Below, piece by piece: positions 8,832-16,941 of a stretch of 64,000 bases of DNA (positions are counted from its first letter, which is position 1; each line of letters begins with the position of its first letter). The DNA comes from an uncultured Bacteroides sp. (GTDB lineage: Bacteria; Bacteroidota; Bacteroidia; Bacteroidales; Bacteroidaceae). The notes under the pieces are model-generated. The model made no database searches and was not told the origin of the DNA. It saw only the letters and a list, made by a program, of their open reading frames with translations. Location of the stretch: assembly GCF_959029255.1 (NCBI RefSeq), contig NZ_CAUFUE010000003.1, positions 155,137 to 219,136 on the forward strand. The letters are read 5' to 3'. Both the position numbers and the translations under genes were made by a program.

Positions 8832-9031
8832 GAACACAGAGACACAGAGACGCAGAGATAAAAAGATAAAGGAGGAAAAGAAAAGAGACTGGGAGTTGGC
8901 GACTATGTCGCGGAAATACCCTGTTTCCCACGACTCTCTTTTATCTCTCGCAAATTTATTCGCATTAATCTCTTTCATCTCCAAATATCTATCTAAAAGA
9001 TTAAACTCTGTGTCTCTGCGTCTCTGTGTTC
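8832..9031. repeat. Imperfect 26-bp inverted repeat pair
   Basis: The left arm is 8832-8857 (GAACACAGAGACACAGAGAC and onward) and the right arm is 9006-9031, with two mismatches. They are the same kind of CACAGAG-type arms as the pair at 181-213 and 600-632. Confidence 0.7.
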
Positions 9032-9208
9032 ATCACTGAAATATAAATTATAAATTAGCGATTTTTAGGGGAAACTTAGTGATTTTCGGGGGAAAACTTA
9101 GCGAAATCGCTTGCTTTCGGACCATTTAGACACGATTTTCATGTCCTTGATGCGACAAATATCACTTATTTATATGCACGAAATGTCTTCTTACTATCTG
9201 TTTCCTTG

Positions 9209-9378
9209 CATGAAACAATGTGTTCCCTTCATTGGAACAGAGTGTTTTGTTAAGTGAAACAAGTCGTTTCAATAAGGAAAACACTTAGTTTCATAGTAGA
9301 GAACACTTAGTTTTAGCCTATTGAAACAAAGTGTTTTTACCGCATAAAACAAAGTGTTCAGCGTTGAGAACTAAACAA
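9209..9378. repeat. Array of eight degenerate half-palindromes at a 22-bp period
   Basis: Units resemble GAAACAAAGTGTTT, a broken palindrome of GAAACA and TGTTTC, separated by about 8 variable bases. The C of the AAAC (or GAAC) core falls at 9216, 9238, 9260, 9282, 9304, 9327, 9350 and 9371, giving spacings of 22, 22, 22, 22, 23, 23 and 21. The unit is too short and too variable for a CRISPR repeat. The helical phasing suggests a protein-binding array. Confidence 0.7.
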
Positions 9379-9624
9379 ATAGCTTATTTACATAAATGTA
9401 AGTACAGGGATGTTTATGAAGGATGGTATGTGCGTGTGACAGCAGGATGTATGACGAAAGCATCTATCACACCTATCTATCACGGGCTATCGTGCTTTGT
9501 TACAGGCAGATAAGGTACCTTCCGTGACAGCGTGACGGATGTTTTTCATTTTTAAACTCTTAGTATAATGGAATTTTTCAATAGAATAACTGAAAGTTCG
9601 CATGCTCTGTATAGGTTTATAAAT

Positions 9625-9708
9625 AAGAATTTACCGGCGTAGCGCCGGAGCAAAGTTTCCCTTCGGATAATAGCGCAACTGATATAAATACAGCTAGGCA
9701 TTAAATGG
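9625..9708 (-). repeat. Inverted copy of the dispersed hairpin repeat
   Basis: The perfect hairpin CCGGCG-TAG-CGCCGG at 9634-9648 sits beside TTTCCCTTCGGATAATAGCG and a CTAGCTG-type tail. In reverse complement the whole block matches the copy at about 640-735. The stem differs from that in the 9717 and 13490 copies (GGGGCG/CGCCCC) by paired changes. Confidence 0.75.
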
Positions 9709-9716
9709 GAGTGTAT

Positions 9717-9791
9717 GTGTAATCCGTGCCTAAAAACACTATCATCCGAAAGGAAACCTTGCCGGGGCGCTACGCCCCTAAATTATCATTT
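9717..9791 (+). repeat. 75-bp dispersed hairpin repeat, identical to 13490-13564
   Basis: It begins GTGTAATCCGTGCCTAAAAA and contains the hairpin GGGGCG-CTA-CGCCCC at 9764-9778. The last two bases overlap the hisB stop codon, so it may double as the 3' end of the his transcript. Confidence 0.85.
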
Positions 9792-10938
9792 ACAGCACTC
9801 CCTTGGAACTTGGCAACTCATAATGATAGATATCTCGCTTTACCGCCATTTTCAACGCTCTCGCCAGAGCTTTGAAAATTCCTTCTATCTTATGATGTTC
9901 GTTCTGCCCTTCAGCTTTGATATTAAGATTCATCTTAGCGGCATCACTCAATGATTTGAAGAAATGCAGGAACATTTCAGTGGGCATCTCCCCTATCTTC
10001 TCACGCTTAAACTCCGCACTCCACACCAACCATGGGCGCCCCCCGAAATCAAGGCATACCTGGCAAAGACAATCATCCATTGGCAATGCGTATCCATAGC
10101 GTTCGATTCCCCGCTTATTGCCCAACGCCTGATAGAGACATTCACCGAGAGCAAGTGCAGTGTCTTCTATGGTATGATGCTCGTCCACTTCCAAATCACC
10201 TTTTACATGAATAGTTAAATCCAGTCCGCCATGTTTACCTATCTGCTCCAACATGTGATTGAAAAAGCCTAAACCGGTATCTATATCGCAATGACCATTT
10301 CCATCCAGATTGAGAGCTACATAAATATCCGTCTCTTTTGTCGTGCGACGAACCTCCGCTTTCCGTTCACCGGCAAAAAGGAATTCAGCAACTTTATCCC
10401 AATCTGTTGTAGCAAGCACACAGATTTCTTCAAGACCTTCACAGGCAGCCCCACCCCCTTCTGATCCAGGCTTCAATATGCTTGTGTCTTCTTGGAGGAG
10501 AATAGCCTTACATCCCAAATTCTTAGCCAGTTCCACATCCGTAGGACGGTCACCGATTACAAAACTGTTTGCTAAATCATAATCCGGATTATTCAGATAT
10601 TTAGTAAGCATACCTGTACGAGGTTTACGTGTCGGTGCAGACTCCTCGGGCATGCTACGGTCAATATATACTTCGTCGAAAGTGATGCCTTCACCTTCCA
10701 ATGTCTTCATCATCAGGTTATGAGCCGGCCAAAAAGTTTCTTCCGGAAAAGAAGCGGTACCCAGGCCATCCTGATTGGTGACCATTGCGAACTCAAAATC
10801 CAGTTTGCTACGAATAAAACCAAGATTGCGCATCACCTTCGGATAAAATTCCAGCTTTTCAAGTGAATCAAGCTGATAATCTATAGGGGGTTCAATGACA
10901 AGTGTGCCATCACGGTCTATAAAAAGTATTTTCTTCAT
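9790..10938 (-). CDS. hisB: Bifunctional histidinol-phosphatase / imidazoleglycerol-phosphate dehydratase
   Basis: The 382-residue fused enzyme catalyses steps 6 and 8 of histidine synthesis. Residues about 1-170 are a HAD-family histidinol-phosphate phosphatase with the nucleophile motif DRDGTLV and the later GDRPTDVELAKNLG. Residues about 195-382 are imidazoleglycerol-phosphate dehydratase with the metal-binding repeats DEHHTIEDTALALGE and EHHKIEGIFKALARAL. It is the last gene of the hisG-hisD-hisC-hisB run, 12 bases after hisC. The stop codon overlaps a copy of the dispersed hairpin repeat. The later-step genes hisH, hisA, hisF and hisIE are not in this window. Confidence 0.96.
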   Translation of the reverse strand: MKKILFIDRDGTLVIEPPIDYQLDSLEKLEFYPKVMRNLGFIRSKLDFEFAMVTNQDGLGTASFPEETFWPAHNLMMKTLEGEGITFDEVYIDRSMPEESAPTRKPRTGMLTKYLNNPDYDLANSFVIGDRPTDVELAKNLGCKAILLQEDTSILKPGSEGGGAACEGLEEICVLATTDWDKVAEFLFAGERKAEVRRTTKETDIYVALNLDGNGHCDIDTGLGFFNHMLEQIGKHGGLDLTIHVKGDLEVDEHHTIEDTALALGECLYQALGNKRGIERYGYALPMDDCLCQVCLDFGGRPWLVWSAEFKREKIGEMPTEMFLHFFKSLSDAAKMNLNIKAEGQNEHHKIEGIFKALARALKMAVKRDIYHYELPSSKGVL

Positions 10939-10950
10939 ATATTATACTGT

Positions 10951-11994
10951 TCAATCATTATACTTTTTCAATGCTTCAATCAGTTTTTCATTCTCCATAC
11001 GGGTACCTACAGTCACACGCAAGCAGTTCCCACAAAGTGAAATGGAATTGCGATTACGAACGATGATGCCCTCGCCTACCAGATAGTTGTAAATCTTCAC
11101 GGCATCCGTCACACGAGCCAAAAAGAAGTTGGCATCTGACGGAAATACTTCAATAGTACAAGGCAGTTCGGCAAATTCTGTTTCCAGATGTTCACGTTCT
11201 TCTTTCAGCATCTTCACCCAACGTTCTATCTCATAATAACGGTGCAACATTTCAATGGCCTGCTTCTGCGTCAACTGATTTACGTTATAGGGATACTTTA
11301 TTTTACTGAAAATACTGATAATATCCCGTGATGCAAATGCCATGCCCAAGCGGATAGCAGCACAGCCCCATGCCTTAGAGAATGTCTGGAGAATGATAAG
11401 ATTTGGATATTTATCCAGTTCCTCCAGGAAAGAAGGGGCTTCCGAGAAGTCGTTGTATGCTTCATCCAGTATCACCAATCCGTCAAACTCCCGAAGTAAT
11501 TTTTCTATTTCACTACGAAGCAGGTTATTGCCTGTGGGGTTATTGGGAGAACAGATAAAAATAAGTTTCGTATGCTCGTCCGCAACCGCCAGTAATTGAT
11601 CGGCTGAAAACTGGAAATTACTATCCAGCAATACCTTGCGATACTCCACATCATTCACATCTGCACATACCTGATACATGCCGTATGTGGGGTCTATAGC
11701 AACCACATTATCCATACGCGGTTCACAGAATGCGCGAAATACCAAATCAATCGCCTCATCACTGCCATTTCCTAAAAAGATATGCTCAGGATTTACTTTT
11801 TTAATCTTAGATAACTCTTTTTTCAGTTCCCACTGCATGGGATCAGGATAACGGTTATGCGGTAAATTATAAGGATTTTCATTGGCATCGAGAAACACGG
11901 ATGCAGCAGCACCTTTATATTCGTCGCGCGCCGAAGAATAAGGCTTCAAACGCCAGATATTCGGTCGGGTCAGTTGTTCTAATGTTTTCATCAT
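10951..11994 (-). CDS. hisC: Histidinol-phosphate aminotransferase
   Basis: The 347-residue fold-type-I PLP transaminase converts imidazole-acetol phosphate to histidinol phosphate. Visible family motifs are DANENPYNLPHNRYPDP near the N-terminus, FLGNGSDEAIDL, SPNNPTGN, ILDEAYNDF and the PLP lysine in LQTFSKAWGCAAIRLG. The frame opens with two Met codons, and either could serve as start. It lies 73 bases after hisD and 12 bases before hisB on the minus strand. Confidence 0.96.
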   Translation of the reverse strand: MMKTLEQLTRPNIWRLKPYSSARDEYKGAAASVFLDANENPYNLPHNRYPDPMQWELKKELSKIKKVNPEHIFLGNGSDEAIDLVFRAFCEPRMDNVVAIDPTYGMYQVCADVNDVEYRKVLLDSNFQFSADQLLAVADEHTKLIFICSPNNPTGNNLLRSEIEKLLREFDGLVILDEAYNDFSEAPSFLEELDKYPNLIILQTFSKAWGCAAIRLGMAFASRDIISIFSKIKYPYNVNQLTQKQAIEMLHRYYEIERWVKMLKEEREHLETEFAELPCTIEVFPSDANFFLARVTDAVKIYNYLVGEGIIVRNRNSISLCGNCLRVTVGTRMENEKLIEALKKYND

Positions 11995-12067
11995 GTTATT
12001 TACGATTTGACGATTTACGATTAAAATTACTTAGAATTGGAGACTATTAATTGACGACTATCGATTG

Positions 12068-13360
12068 TTAACTATCGGCTGTCAGCTGTTTCAGTCTCAC
12101 GGTGACTGCATTTTTGTGTGCATCCAGATGTTCATTGGCGGCCATTATTTCAATGGCAGGACCTATCATACGTATTCCTTCCGGTTTGATTTCCTGAAAA
12201 GTAATTTTACGTATAAAACTATCCAGGCTGACGCCGCTATATGCTTTGGCATATCCATTGGTAGGCAAGGTATGATTGGTACCCGACGCATAATCTCCTG
12301 CGCTTTCAGGAGTAAGAGAGCCCAAGAATACCGAACCGGCATTCACTATACGCTCTGCTACAGACATATAATTATCGGTTTCAATAATCAAATGTTCGGG
12401 AGCATAGGTATTTGTCAGTTCAACAGCCTCATCCATATCACGAACCACGATAAGTTTACTGTTAGCAAGTGACTTTTCAGCTATTTCTTTACGGGGTAAT
12501 AAGGCGAGTTGACGCTCTACTTCTTCTTTTACTGCTTGTTGCAACTTTACAGAAGTAGTAATCAGCATTGCCTGGCTATCTACACCATGTTCAGCCTGGC
12601 TTAGCAAATCAGCGGCAACGAATACAGGATTGGCTGTTTCATCTGCCAGTACTTCCACCTCGGACGGACCGGCAGGCATGTCTATTGCCACATCACGCAG
12701 ACTTACCAATTGTTTGGCAGCCGTGACATACTGGTTACCCGGTCCAAATATTTTATATACCTTAGGTACGCTTTCCGTACCGTATGCCATAGCTGCAATG
12801 GCTTGTACTCCACCCGCTTTGAATATCCGGTTTACCCCCGCTACTTTTGCCGCAAACAATACGGCAGGATGCACCTTCCCGTCTTTTCCGGGAGGAGTGC
12901 AGAGAATTATCTCTTTACATCCGGCAATCTTAGCGGGAACGGCGAGCATCAAAACCGTTGAGAATAAAGGTGCTGTACCGCCGGGTATATACAACCCCAC
13001 TTTCTCAATGGCCACAGCTTTTTGCCAACAGGTTACTCCCGGCTGGGTTTCTACCTTCTTGCCTTCAAAGCGCTGTGCAGTGTGGAAAGTCTCTATATTT
13101 TTTTTCGCCAGGCAAATGGCTGTCTTTAATTCTTCACTCACCAAAACTTCAGCTTCTTGTTGCTCCTCATCCGTAACAATCAATGAAGTCAGCTTTACTT
13201 TATCAAACTTCTCTTCAAAATCCAACACAGCACGGTCACCTTCCGACTTTACGCAGTCAATAATATTTCGTACCGTATCGAACAGATTTTCAGTATTCAT
13301 CACCGGACGTCTTAATAATTCCGCCCATTGTGATTTATCAGGATTGGTTATTAAAATCAT
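12068..13360 (-). CDS. hisD: Histidinol dehydrogenase
   Basis: The 430-residue enzyme carries out the last two oxidations from L-histidinol to L-histidine with NAD and zinc. The family signature is clear: GLYIPGGTAPLFSTVLML, FGPGNQYVTAAK, DMPAGPSEVEVLAD, LLSQAEHGVDSQA and NHTLPTNGYAKAYSGVSLD, which include the catalytic and zinc-binding Gln/His/Asp residues. It is the second gene of the run. The 190 bases separating it from hisG hold a 28-bp inverted repeat and a dispersed hairpin repeat. Confidence 0.97.
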   Translation of the reverse strand: MILITNPDKSQWAELLRRPVMNTENLFDTVRNIIDCVKSEGDRAVLDFEEKFDKVKLTSLIVTDEEQQEAEVLVSEELKTAICLAKKNIETFHTAQRFEGKKVETQPGVTCWQKAVAIEKVGLYIPGGTAPLFSTVLMLAVPAKIAGCKEIILCTPPGKDGKVHPAVLFAAKVAGVNRIFKAGGVQAIAAMAYGTESVPKVYKIFGPGNQYVTAAKQLVSLRDVAIDMPAGPSEVEVLADETANPVFVAADLLSQAEHGVDSQAMLITTSVKLQQAVKEEVERQLALLPRKEIAEKSLANSKLIVVRDMDEAVELTNTYAPEHLIIETDNYMSVAERIVNAGSVFLGSLTPESAGDYASGTNHTLPTNGYAKAYSGVSLDSFIRKITFQEIKPEGIRMIGPAIEIMAANEHLDAHKNAVTVRLKQLTADS

Positions 13361-13415
13361 ATCTATTAGTTTTTATTTCTCATATAAATAAATACTTATG
13401 TGTGTTCATTTTTTT

Positions 13416-13503
13416 GGCACGGATTACACGGATTTCACGGATTTTTCATTATATCAATTATATAGCATAGCCTTTAATCCGCGAAATCCGTGTAATCCGT
13501 GCC
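13416..13503. repeat. 28-bp inverted repeat inside the his operon
   Basis: The left arm (13416-13443) starts GGCACGGATTACACGGATTT and the right arm (13476-13503) is its reverse complement with one mismatch. The loop is 32 A/T-rich bases. It lies in the hisG-hisD spacer. The right arm runs straight into the dispersed repeat copy at 13490-13564. Confidence 0.88.
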
Positions 13504-13564
13504 TAAAAACACTATCATCCGAAAGGAAACCTTGCCGGGGCGCTACGCCCCTAAATTATCATTT
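13490..13564 (+). repeat. 75-bp dispersed hairpin repeat, identical to 9717-9791
   Basis: All 75 bases match the copy at the end of hisB. Its GGGGCG-CTA-CGCCCC hairpin is at 13537-13551, ending in the hisG stop codon (13551-13553). Confidence 0.85.
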
Positions 13565-14402
13565 TCTCAATCGGCAATACCAAAATTCCCTCTGCTCCCA
13601 GCGCCTTCAGCTTACCGATAATCTCCCAAAAGCATTTTTCATCGAGCACCGTGTGTACAGAACACCAACCTTCCTGAGCCAACGGCATCACAGTGGGACT
13701 TTTCATACCCGGAAGCACAGCTACAATTTCATCTAACTTATCCTTCGGTGCATTCATCAACACATATTTCTTATCTTCAGCCGTTTTCACTGCATCCATG
13801 CGGAAAAGCAACTCTTTCAGAATCTCCAGCTTATCCTCGCTCATATTCTTATTACCAATGAGCAATGCTTCAGACTTCATCACAACTTCCACTTCTTTCA
13901 GACGATTGCTCACTAAGGTGGAACCGGAACTTACTATATCGAAAATAGCATCGGCCAAACCGATACCCGGAGAAACTTCCACAGAGCCTGTAATCACATG
14001 TATTTCAGCTTTTACCCCCTGCTCTTTCAGATAGTTGGAAAGTATACCGGGATAGGAAGTCGCAATCTTCTTTCCATCGAACCATTTTACGCCGGGATAC
14101 TCAATGTCTTTGGGCATCGCCAATGACAGACGACACTTGCTGAACCCCAGACGCTTGATAATTTCAGCATCTTCATTTTTCTCCATAAATTCATTCTCAC
14201 CTACTATACCAATGTCTGCAACCCCTGTCGCCACTGTTTGCGGAATATCATCATCCCGAAGAAACAACACCTCGACAGGGAAATTAGATGATTGTACCAG
14301 CAACGTACGTTTAGTTGCACTCAGTTTTATATCCGATTCTTCCAGGAAAGACATCGTCTCCTCATAAAGACGACCTTTAGCTTGTACTGCGATTCTTAGC
14401 AT
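13551..14402 (-). CDS. hisG: ATP phosphoribosyltransferase, long form
   Basis: The 283-residue enzyme condenses ATP with PRPP in the first, committed step of histidine synthesis. It has the long-form layout. A catalytic periplasmic-binding-protein-like domain occupies about residues 1-210, with GVADIGIVGENEF and the PRPP-loop-like DAIFDIVSSGSTLVSN. A C-terminal ACT-like regulatory domain (about 215-283) gives histidine feedback inhibition without HisZ. It is the first structural gene behind the histidine leader peptide and attenuator. The stop codon lies inside a dispersed repeat. Confidence 0.96.
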   Translation of the reverse strand: MLRIAVQAKGRLYEETMSFLEESDIKLSATKRTLLVQSSNFPVEVLFLRDDDIPQTVATGVADIGIVGENEFMEKNEDAEIIKRLGFSKCRLSLAMPKDIEYPGVKWFDGKKIATSYPGILSNYLKEQGVKAEIHVITGSVEVSPGIGLADAIFDIVSSGSTLVSNRLKEVEVVMKSEALLIGNKNMSEDKLEILKELLFRMDAVKTAEDKKYVLMNAPKDKLDEIVAVLPGMKSPTVMPLAQEGWCSVHTVLDEKCFWEIIGKLKALGAEGILVLPIEKMII

Positions 14403-14473
14403 AACTGTTTATTTATGGTTTATCTATTTACTAATGTACTATTCAAAATTATTTTCTCAAAACACTTGAAAAC

Positions 14474-14510
14474 AAAAAAACGAGGCTTACCAATATTCGG
14501 CAAGCCTCGT
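14474..14510 (-). terminator. Attenuator terminator upstream of hisG
   Basis: On the minus strand ACGAGGCTTGCC pairs with GGTAAGCCTCGT (12 bp including one G-T pair) around the loop GAATATT, followed at once by a run of seven T. It lies between the His-rich leader peptide (14556-14603) and hisG (start 14402), the position expected of a transcription attenuator. Confidence 0.9.
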
Positions 14511-14555
14511 CATCTATGTCCTACGTTATACACATACACTCATACGCCCACCGAG

Positions 14556-14603
14556 TTATTCGTCAGGATGATGATGGTGATGATGTGCAACGATATTCTT
14601 CAT
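14556..14603 (-). CDS. hisL: Histidine operon leader peptide (His6)
   Basis: The minus-strand frame ATG...TAA encodes MKNIVAHHHHHHPDE, 15 residues with six consecutive histidine codons (CAT CAT CAC CAT CAT CAT). It is transcribed from a good promoter at 14625-14656 and is followed by an intrinsic terminator at 14474-14510 before hisG. By analogy with the enterobacterial his leader, ribosome stalling at the His run when charged tRNA-His is scarce would prevent the terminator from forming. No alternative antiterminator stem was worked out in detail. Confidence 0.9.
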   Translation of the reverse strand: MKNIVAHHHHHHPDE

Positions 14604-14624
14604 ATTATTCTTGTTTCAATGCGA

Positions 14625-14656
14625 CAAAAGTAAAGTATCCTATCGTAATATCCAAA
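14625..14656 (-). promoter_or_regulatory. Promoter of the his leader and operon
   Basis: On the minus strand TTTG (14656-14653), 20 bases, then TACTTTTG (14632-14625) match the Bacteroides sigma-ABfr consensus TTTG-N19-21-TAnnTTTG. The leader peptide ATG is 21 bases downstream of the -7 box. Confidence 0.85.
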
Positions 14657-14685
14657 GATTTATCACAAAAAGTTTATTTTTTGTT

Positions 14686-15177
14686 TCAAATTAGCGGTAA
14701 AATCTCTTCCGGCTCTACATCACAATGATGAAAACACATTTCTTTTTCCGCTTTTTCCGGCGGGAAAGTGAAGTATGTACATGTAGCTTCCGTACAAAGT
14801 TCTCCCATGCTGTTGTAGAGCCGGGCTTCTATAATAGCGATATTACGTTTCTGTTCCTTAAGCGAAGCACGCAGTACCACATGCGTATCATTAGTAGATA
14901 TGGATTTACGGAAACGAGTTTCCATCTTTGACGTCACTCCTCCGGTCTGCAATTTACGAAATACCACCCAACCGCAAATTTCATCCAATAATACGGACTG
15001 GATGCCTCCGTGAAGCGTATTCAGCCATCCTTGATATTCCGGACGTGGTTTCCAGATACTTACCACCTCGTCACCATCTTCATAAAATTCCATTCTCACA
15101 CCGGCTTCATTGGCGGGAGAACAACCGAAACAGTTGTAACCTTCCATGCTTTTCCATGGATTGATAATCTTCTTCAT
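14686..15177 (-). CDS. PaaI-family hotdog-fold thioesterase
   Basis: The start is taken at 15177 (MKKIINPWKSMEGYNCFG), giving 163 residues. The open frame reaches 35 codons further up, but that extension is hydrophobic and unlike the family. The hotdog signature NTLHGGIQSVLLDEICGWVV contains the HGG and the acidic residue used for acyl-thioester hydrolysis. The N-terminal CFGCSPANEAG is typical of Bacteroides members. The acyl-CoA substrate is not known. It is transcribed from the minus strand just upstream of the his leader, with no sign of joint function. Confidence 0.85.
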   Translation of the reverse strand: MKKIINPWKSMEGYNCFGCSPANEAGVRMEFYEDGDEVVSIWKPRPEYQGWLNTLHGGIQSVLLDEICGWVVFRKLQTGGVTSKMETRFRKSISTNDTHVVLRASLKEQKRNIAIIEARLYNSMGELCTEATCTYFTFPPEKAEKEMCFHHCDVEPEEILPLI

Positions 15178-15295
15178 ACTATCTTTAATTTTTGCACACA
15201 AATATAAAAAGAAAAGAACTGGCTGTTGTGCTTTCGATAGAATAAAAAAAGTTGCAGCGAAAGATTGAATTTTATCTTTCACTGCAACTACCCTA

Positions 15296-15529
15296 TCAAT
15301 GATTGCAAACCTTCGTTATATCAACCGTGAAGCCATCATCAGACGGCATAAACTTTCCTTTCTCCTTAAGGAACTCAATAAGAGTATCAACATCCATATC
15401 CTCTGCCGAGCAAGTATAAAAACGCTGATGTTCGCCAAACTTCTTAATAATTGCTTCTTTTAATGAGGATTCAGAATAAGTATTCCCTTCCATCATGTGA
15501 AGGACTTCATGAGCATGTAACTGTTCCAT
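15296..15529 (-). CDS. YecH-like metal-binding protein (DUF2492)
   Basis: The 77-residue protein from the start at 15529 begins MEQLHAHEVLHMM, the conserved opening of YecH/DUF2492 proteins. It also has FYTCSAEDM with a Cys and a C-terminal VCNH. These His and Cys residues are thought to bind metal. An in-frame ATG six codons upstream is possible but lies in the untranslated leader pattern. The biological role is unknown. A 12-bp palindrome ATGAACGTTCAT is present about 107 bases upstream (15636-15647). Confidence 0.75.
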   Translation of the reverse strand: MEQLHAHEVLHMMEGNTYSESSLKEAIIKKFGEHQRFYTCSAEDMDVDTLIEFLKEKGKFMPSDDGFTVDITKVCNH

Positions 15530-15635
15530 AATCTTTTGTTTTTGCAAATATAATGCGAATTACGGAGTATAACTGTAACAAATGTGACAAAGAGGATTAA
15601 AAATACATAAGCAGTCAACCAAGTACTTCACATGA

Positions 15636-15647
15636 ATGAACGTTCAT
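15636..15647. promoter_or_regulatory. Perfect 12-bp palindrome between divergent genes
   Basis: ATGAACGTTCAT is self-complementary and extended by partially matching flanks. It lies in the spacer between the divergent YecH-like and DUF4421 genes and could be a repressor site. Function is not supported by anything else. Confidence 0.3.
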
Positions 15648-15812
15648 CATTGAGAATATCTGCTGCGCACATAAACCGTTTTTTATATTTCAACACAAAG
15701 GTATTATTATAATAATACAAATGTATGTAAAATCCGGGAAATAAAAAAAAACTTGCCTTTTACAGTATTTTTTCTTACCTTCGTCTACAAGAATATTTTA
15801 TACTGACCGGAA

Positions 15813-16919
15813 ATGATGCTGAAAGGATTTATTTTCTGTTTATGGATGTTGTTACCGCTATCTTTGTTTGCCCAGAATGAAGTAAGTATTTCCGTTGCAA
15901 ACGATAGTATCCGGCCTGAAATGCATCAGAGAGGATTCAAAAAGGCTATCAAGAAATTCCTTAATTTCAGCGATTTCGATACTATCTATATCAGTCCCAA
16001 CCGGTATAATTACGCTTTGATGCTCGACCATTTCACAAACTATGAATACTATTCGATAGCAAGCGCCACTCCCGAACCTCAACGATTGCGGCTCTCCCCC
16101 AAGCCTCATAATAAGATAGGTGTTTATTTCGGGTGGCGTTGGATATTTCTGGGATGGTCGGTAGACACGGAGGCACTCTACGGAAAGAAAAGCGGGAAAA
16201 AGAAAGGAACGGAATTCGATCTTAGTCTTTACAGTTCAAAGTTAGGGGTGGACATTCTCTATCGCCGGACTGGTAATGATTACAAAATACATAAAGTAAC
16301 CGGTTTCCCTGATATACCTTCGGACTACTCGGAAGATTTCAGAGGGCTGAAAGTAGACATGAAAGGACTGAATCTATACTATATTTTCAATAACCGGCGT
16401 TTCTCTTATCCGGCAGCTTTCAGCCAATCTACCAACCAGCGCAGAAATGCAGGTTCACTCATCGCAGGTCTATCAGTATCCACACATAATCTGAATTTTG
16501 ACTATACCCAGTTACCCGAGGTTATCCAGGAAACAATGAACTCGGGGATGAAAGTGAAACATATAAAATATACCAATATCAGCCTCAATTTCGGCTACGC
16601 CTATAACTGGGTATTTGCGCGAAACTGCCTTGCGTGTTTATCGGTCAATCCGGCTGTGGCATACAAGACGTCACACATTGAAAAAGTAGAGGGCGAAAAA
16701 AACGAATGGTACAAGAATATCAATATCGATTTCATTGTCAGAGCCGGGGTAGTATATAATAACAGCAAATATTTTGTGGGTACTTCGTTTGTAGGCAGAA
16801 CATACGATTACTATCGTAACAACTTCTCACTGAACAATGGCTTCGGGACATTACAGGTATATGCCGGATTCAATTTCTATCTGAAAAAAGAATACCGGAA
16901 GAAAAAACAGGGAAAATAA
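15813..16919 (+). CDS. DUF4421 family protein, probable outer membrane beta-barrel
   Basis: The 368-residue protein has a signal peptide ending LSLFAQ. Many alternating aromatic/polar strands follow, including KPHNKIGVYFGWRWIFLGW, ISLNFGYAYNWVFA and a C-terminal strand GTLQVYAGFNFYLKKEYRKK, matching DUF4421 proteins of Bacteroidetes. The strand pattern suggests an outer membrane barrel of unknown function. A -7-like box TACCTTCG (15776-15783) and an upstream TTGC support transcription from close to the start. The gene stands alone on the plus strand. Confidence 0.8.
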   Translation: MMLKGFIFCLWMLLPLSLFAQNEVSISVANDSIRPEMHQRGFKKAIKKFLNFSDFDTIYISPNRYNYALMLDHFTNYEYYSIASATPEPQRLRLSPKPHNKIGVYFGWRWIFLGWSVDTEALYGKKSGKKKGTEFDLSLYSSKLGVDILYRRTGNDYKIHKVTGFPDIPSDYSEDFRGLKVDMKGLNLYYIFNNRRFSYPAAFSQSTNQRRNAGSLIAGLSVSTHNLNFDYTQLPEVIQETMNSGMKVKHIKYTNISLNFGYAYNWVFARNCLACLSVNPAVAYKTSHIEKVEGEKNEWYKNINIDFIVRAGVVYNNSKYFVGTSFVGRTYDYYRNNFSLNNGFGTLQVYAGFNFYLKKEYRKKKQGK

Positions 16920-16941
16920 AGATTACTTTATTCTATACGTT

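Larger units (their letters stand above)
8777..9624. other. Non-coding spacer with inverted repeats and a phased motif array
   Basis: No frame in this stretch looks like a gene. It holds an imperfect 26-bp inverted pair of CACAGAGAC units (8832-8857 and 9006-9031, two mismatches), followed by an array of GAAACA/TGTTTC-type half-palindromes (9209-9378). After that there is about 240 bases in which I see nothing definite. A 60-codon open frame at 9331-9513 overlaps the array and is unconvincing. Confidence 0.6.

Noticed and set aside
8589..8984. 131-codon minus-strand frame overlapping the TolC-like start
   Set aside because: It runs through the sigma-54 promoter and the palindrome and overlaps a well-supported gene in another frame.
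9209..9378. CRISPR-like regular spacing
   Set aside because: Units of about 14 bases are degenerate, the spacing is only 22 bases and no cas genes are near; a binding-site array explains it better.
9331..9513. 60-codon frame after the phased array
   Set aside because: No homology, no promoter, and its start lies inside the repeat array.
12630..13391. 253-codon plus-strand frame opposite hisD
   Set aside because: It is the mirror of a well-conserved hisD coding sequence and has no supporting features of its own.
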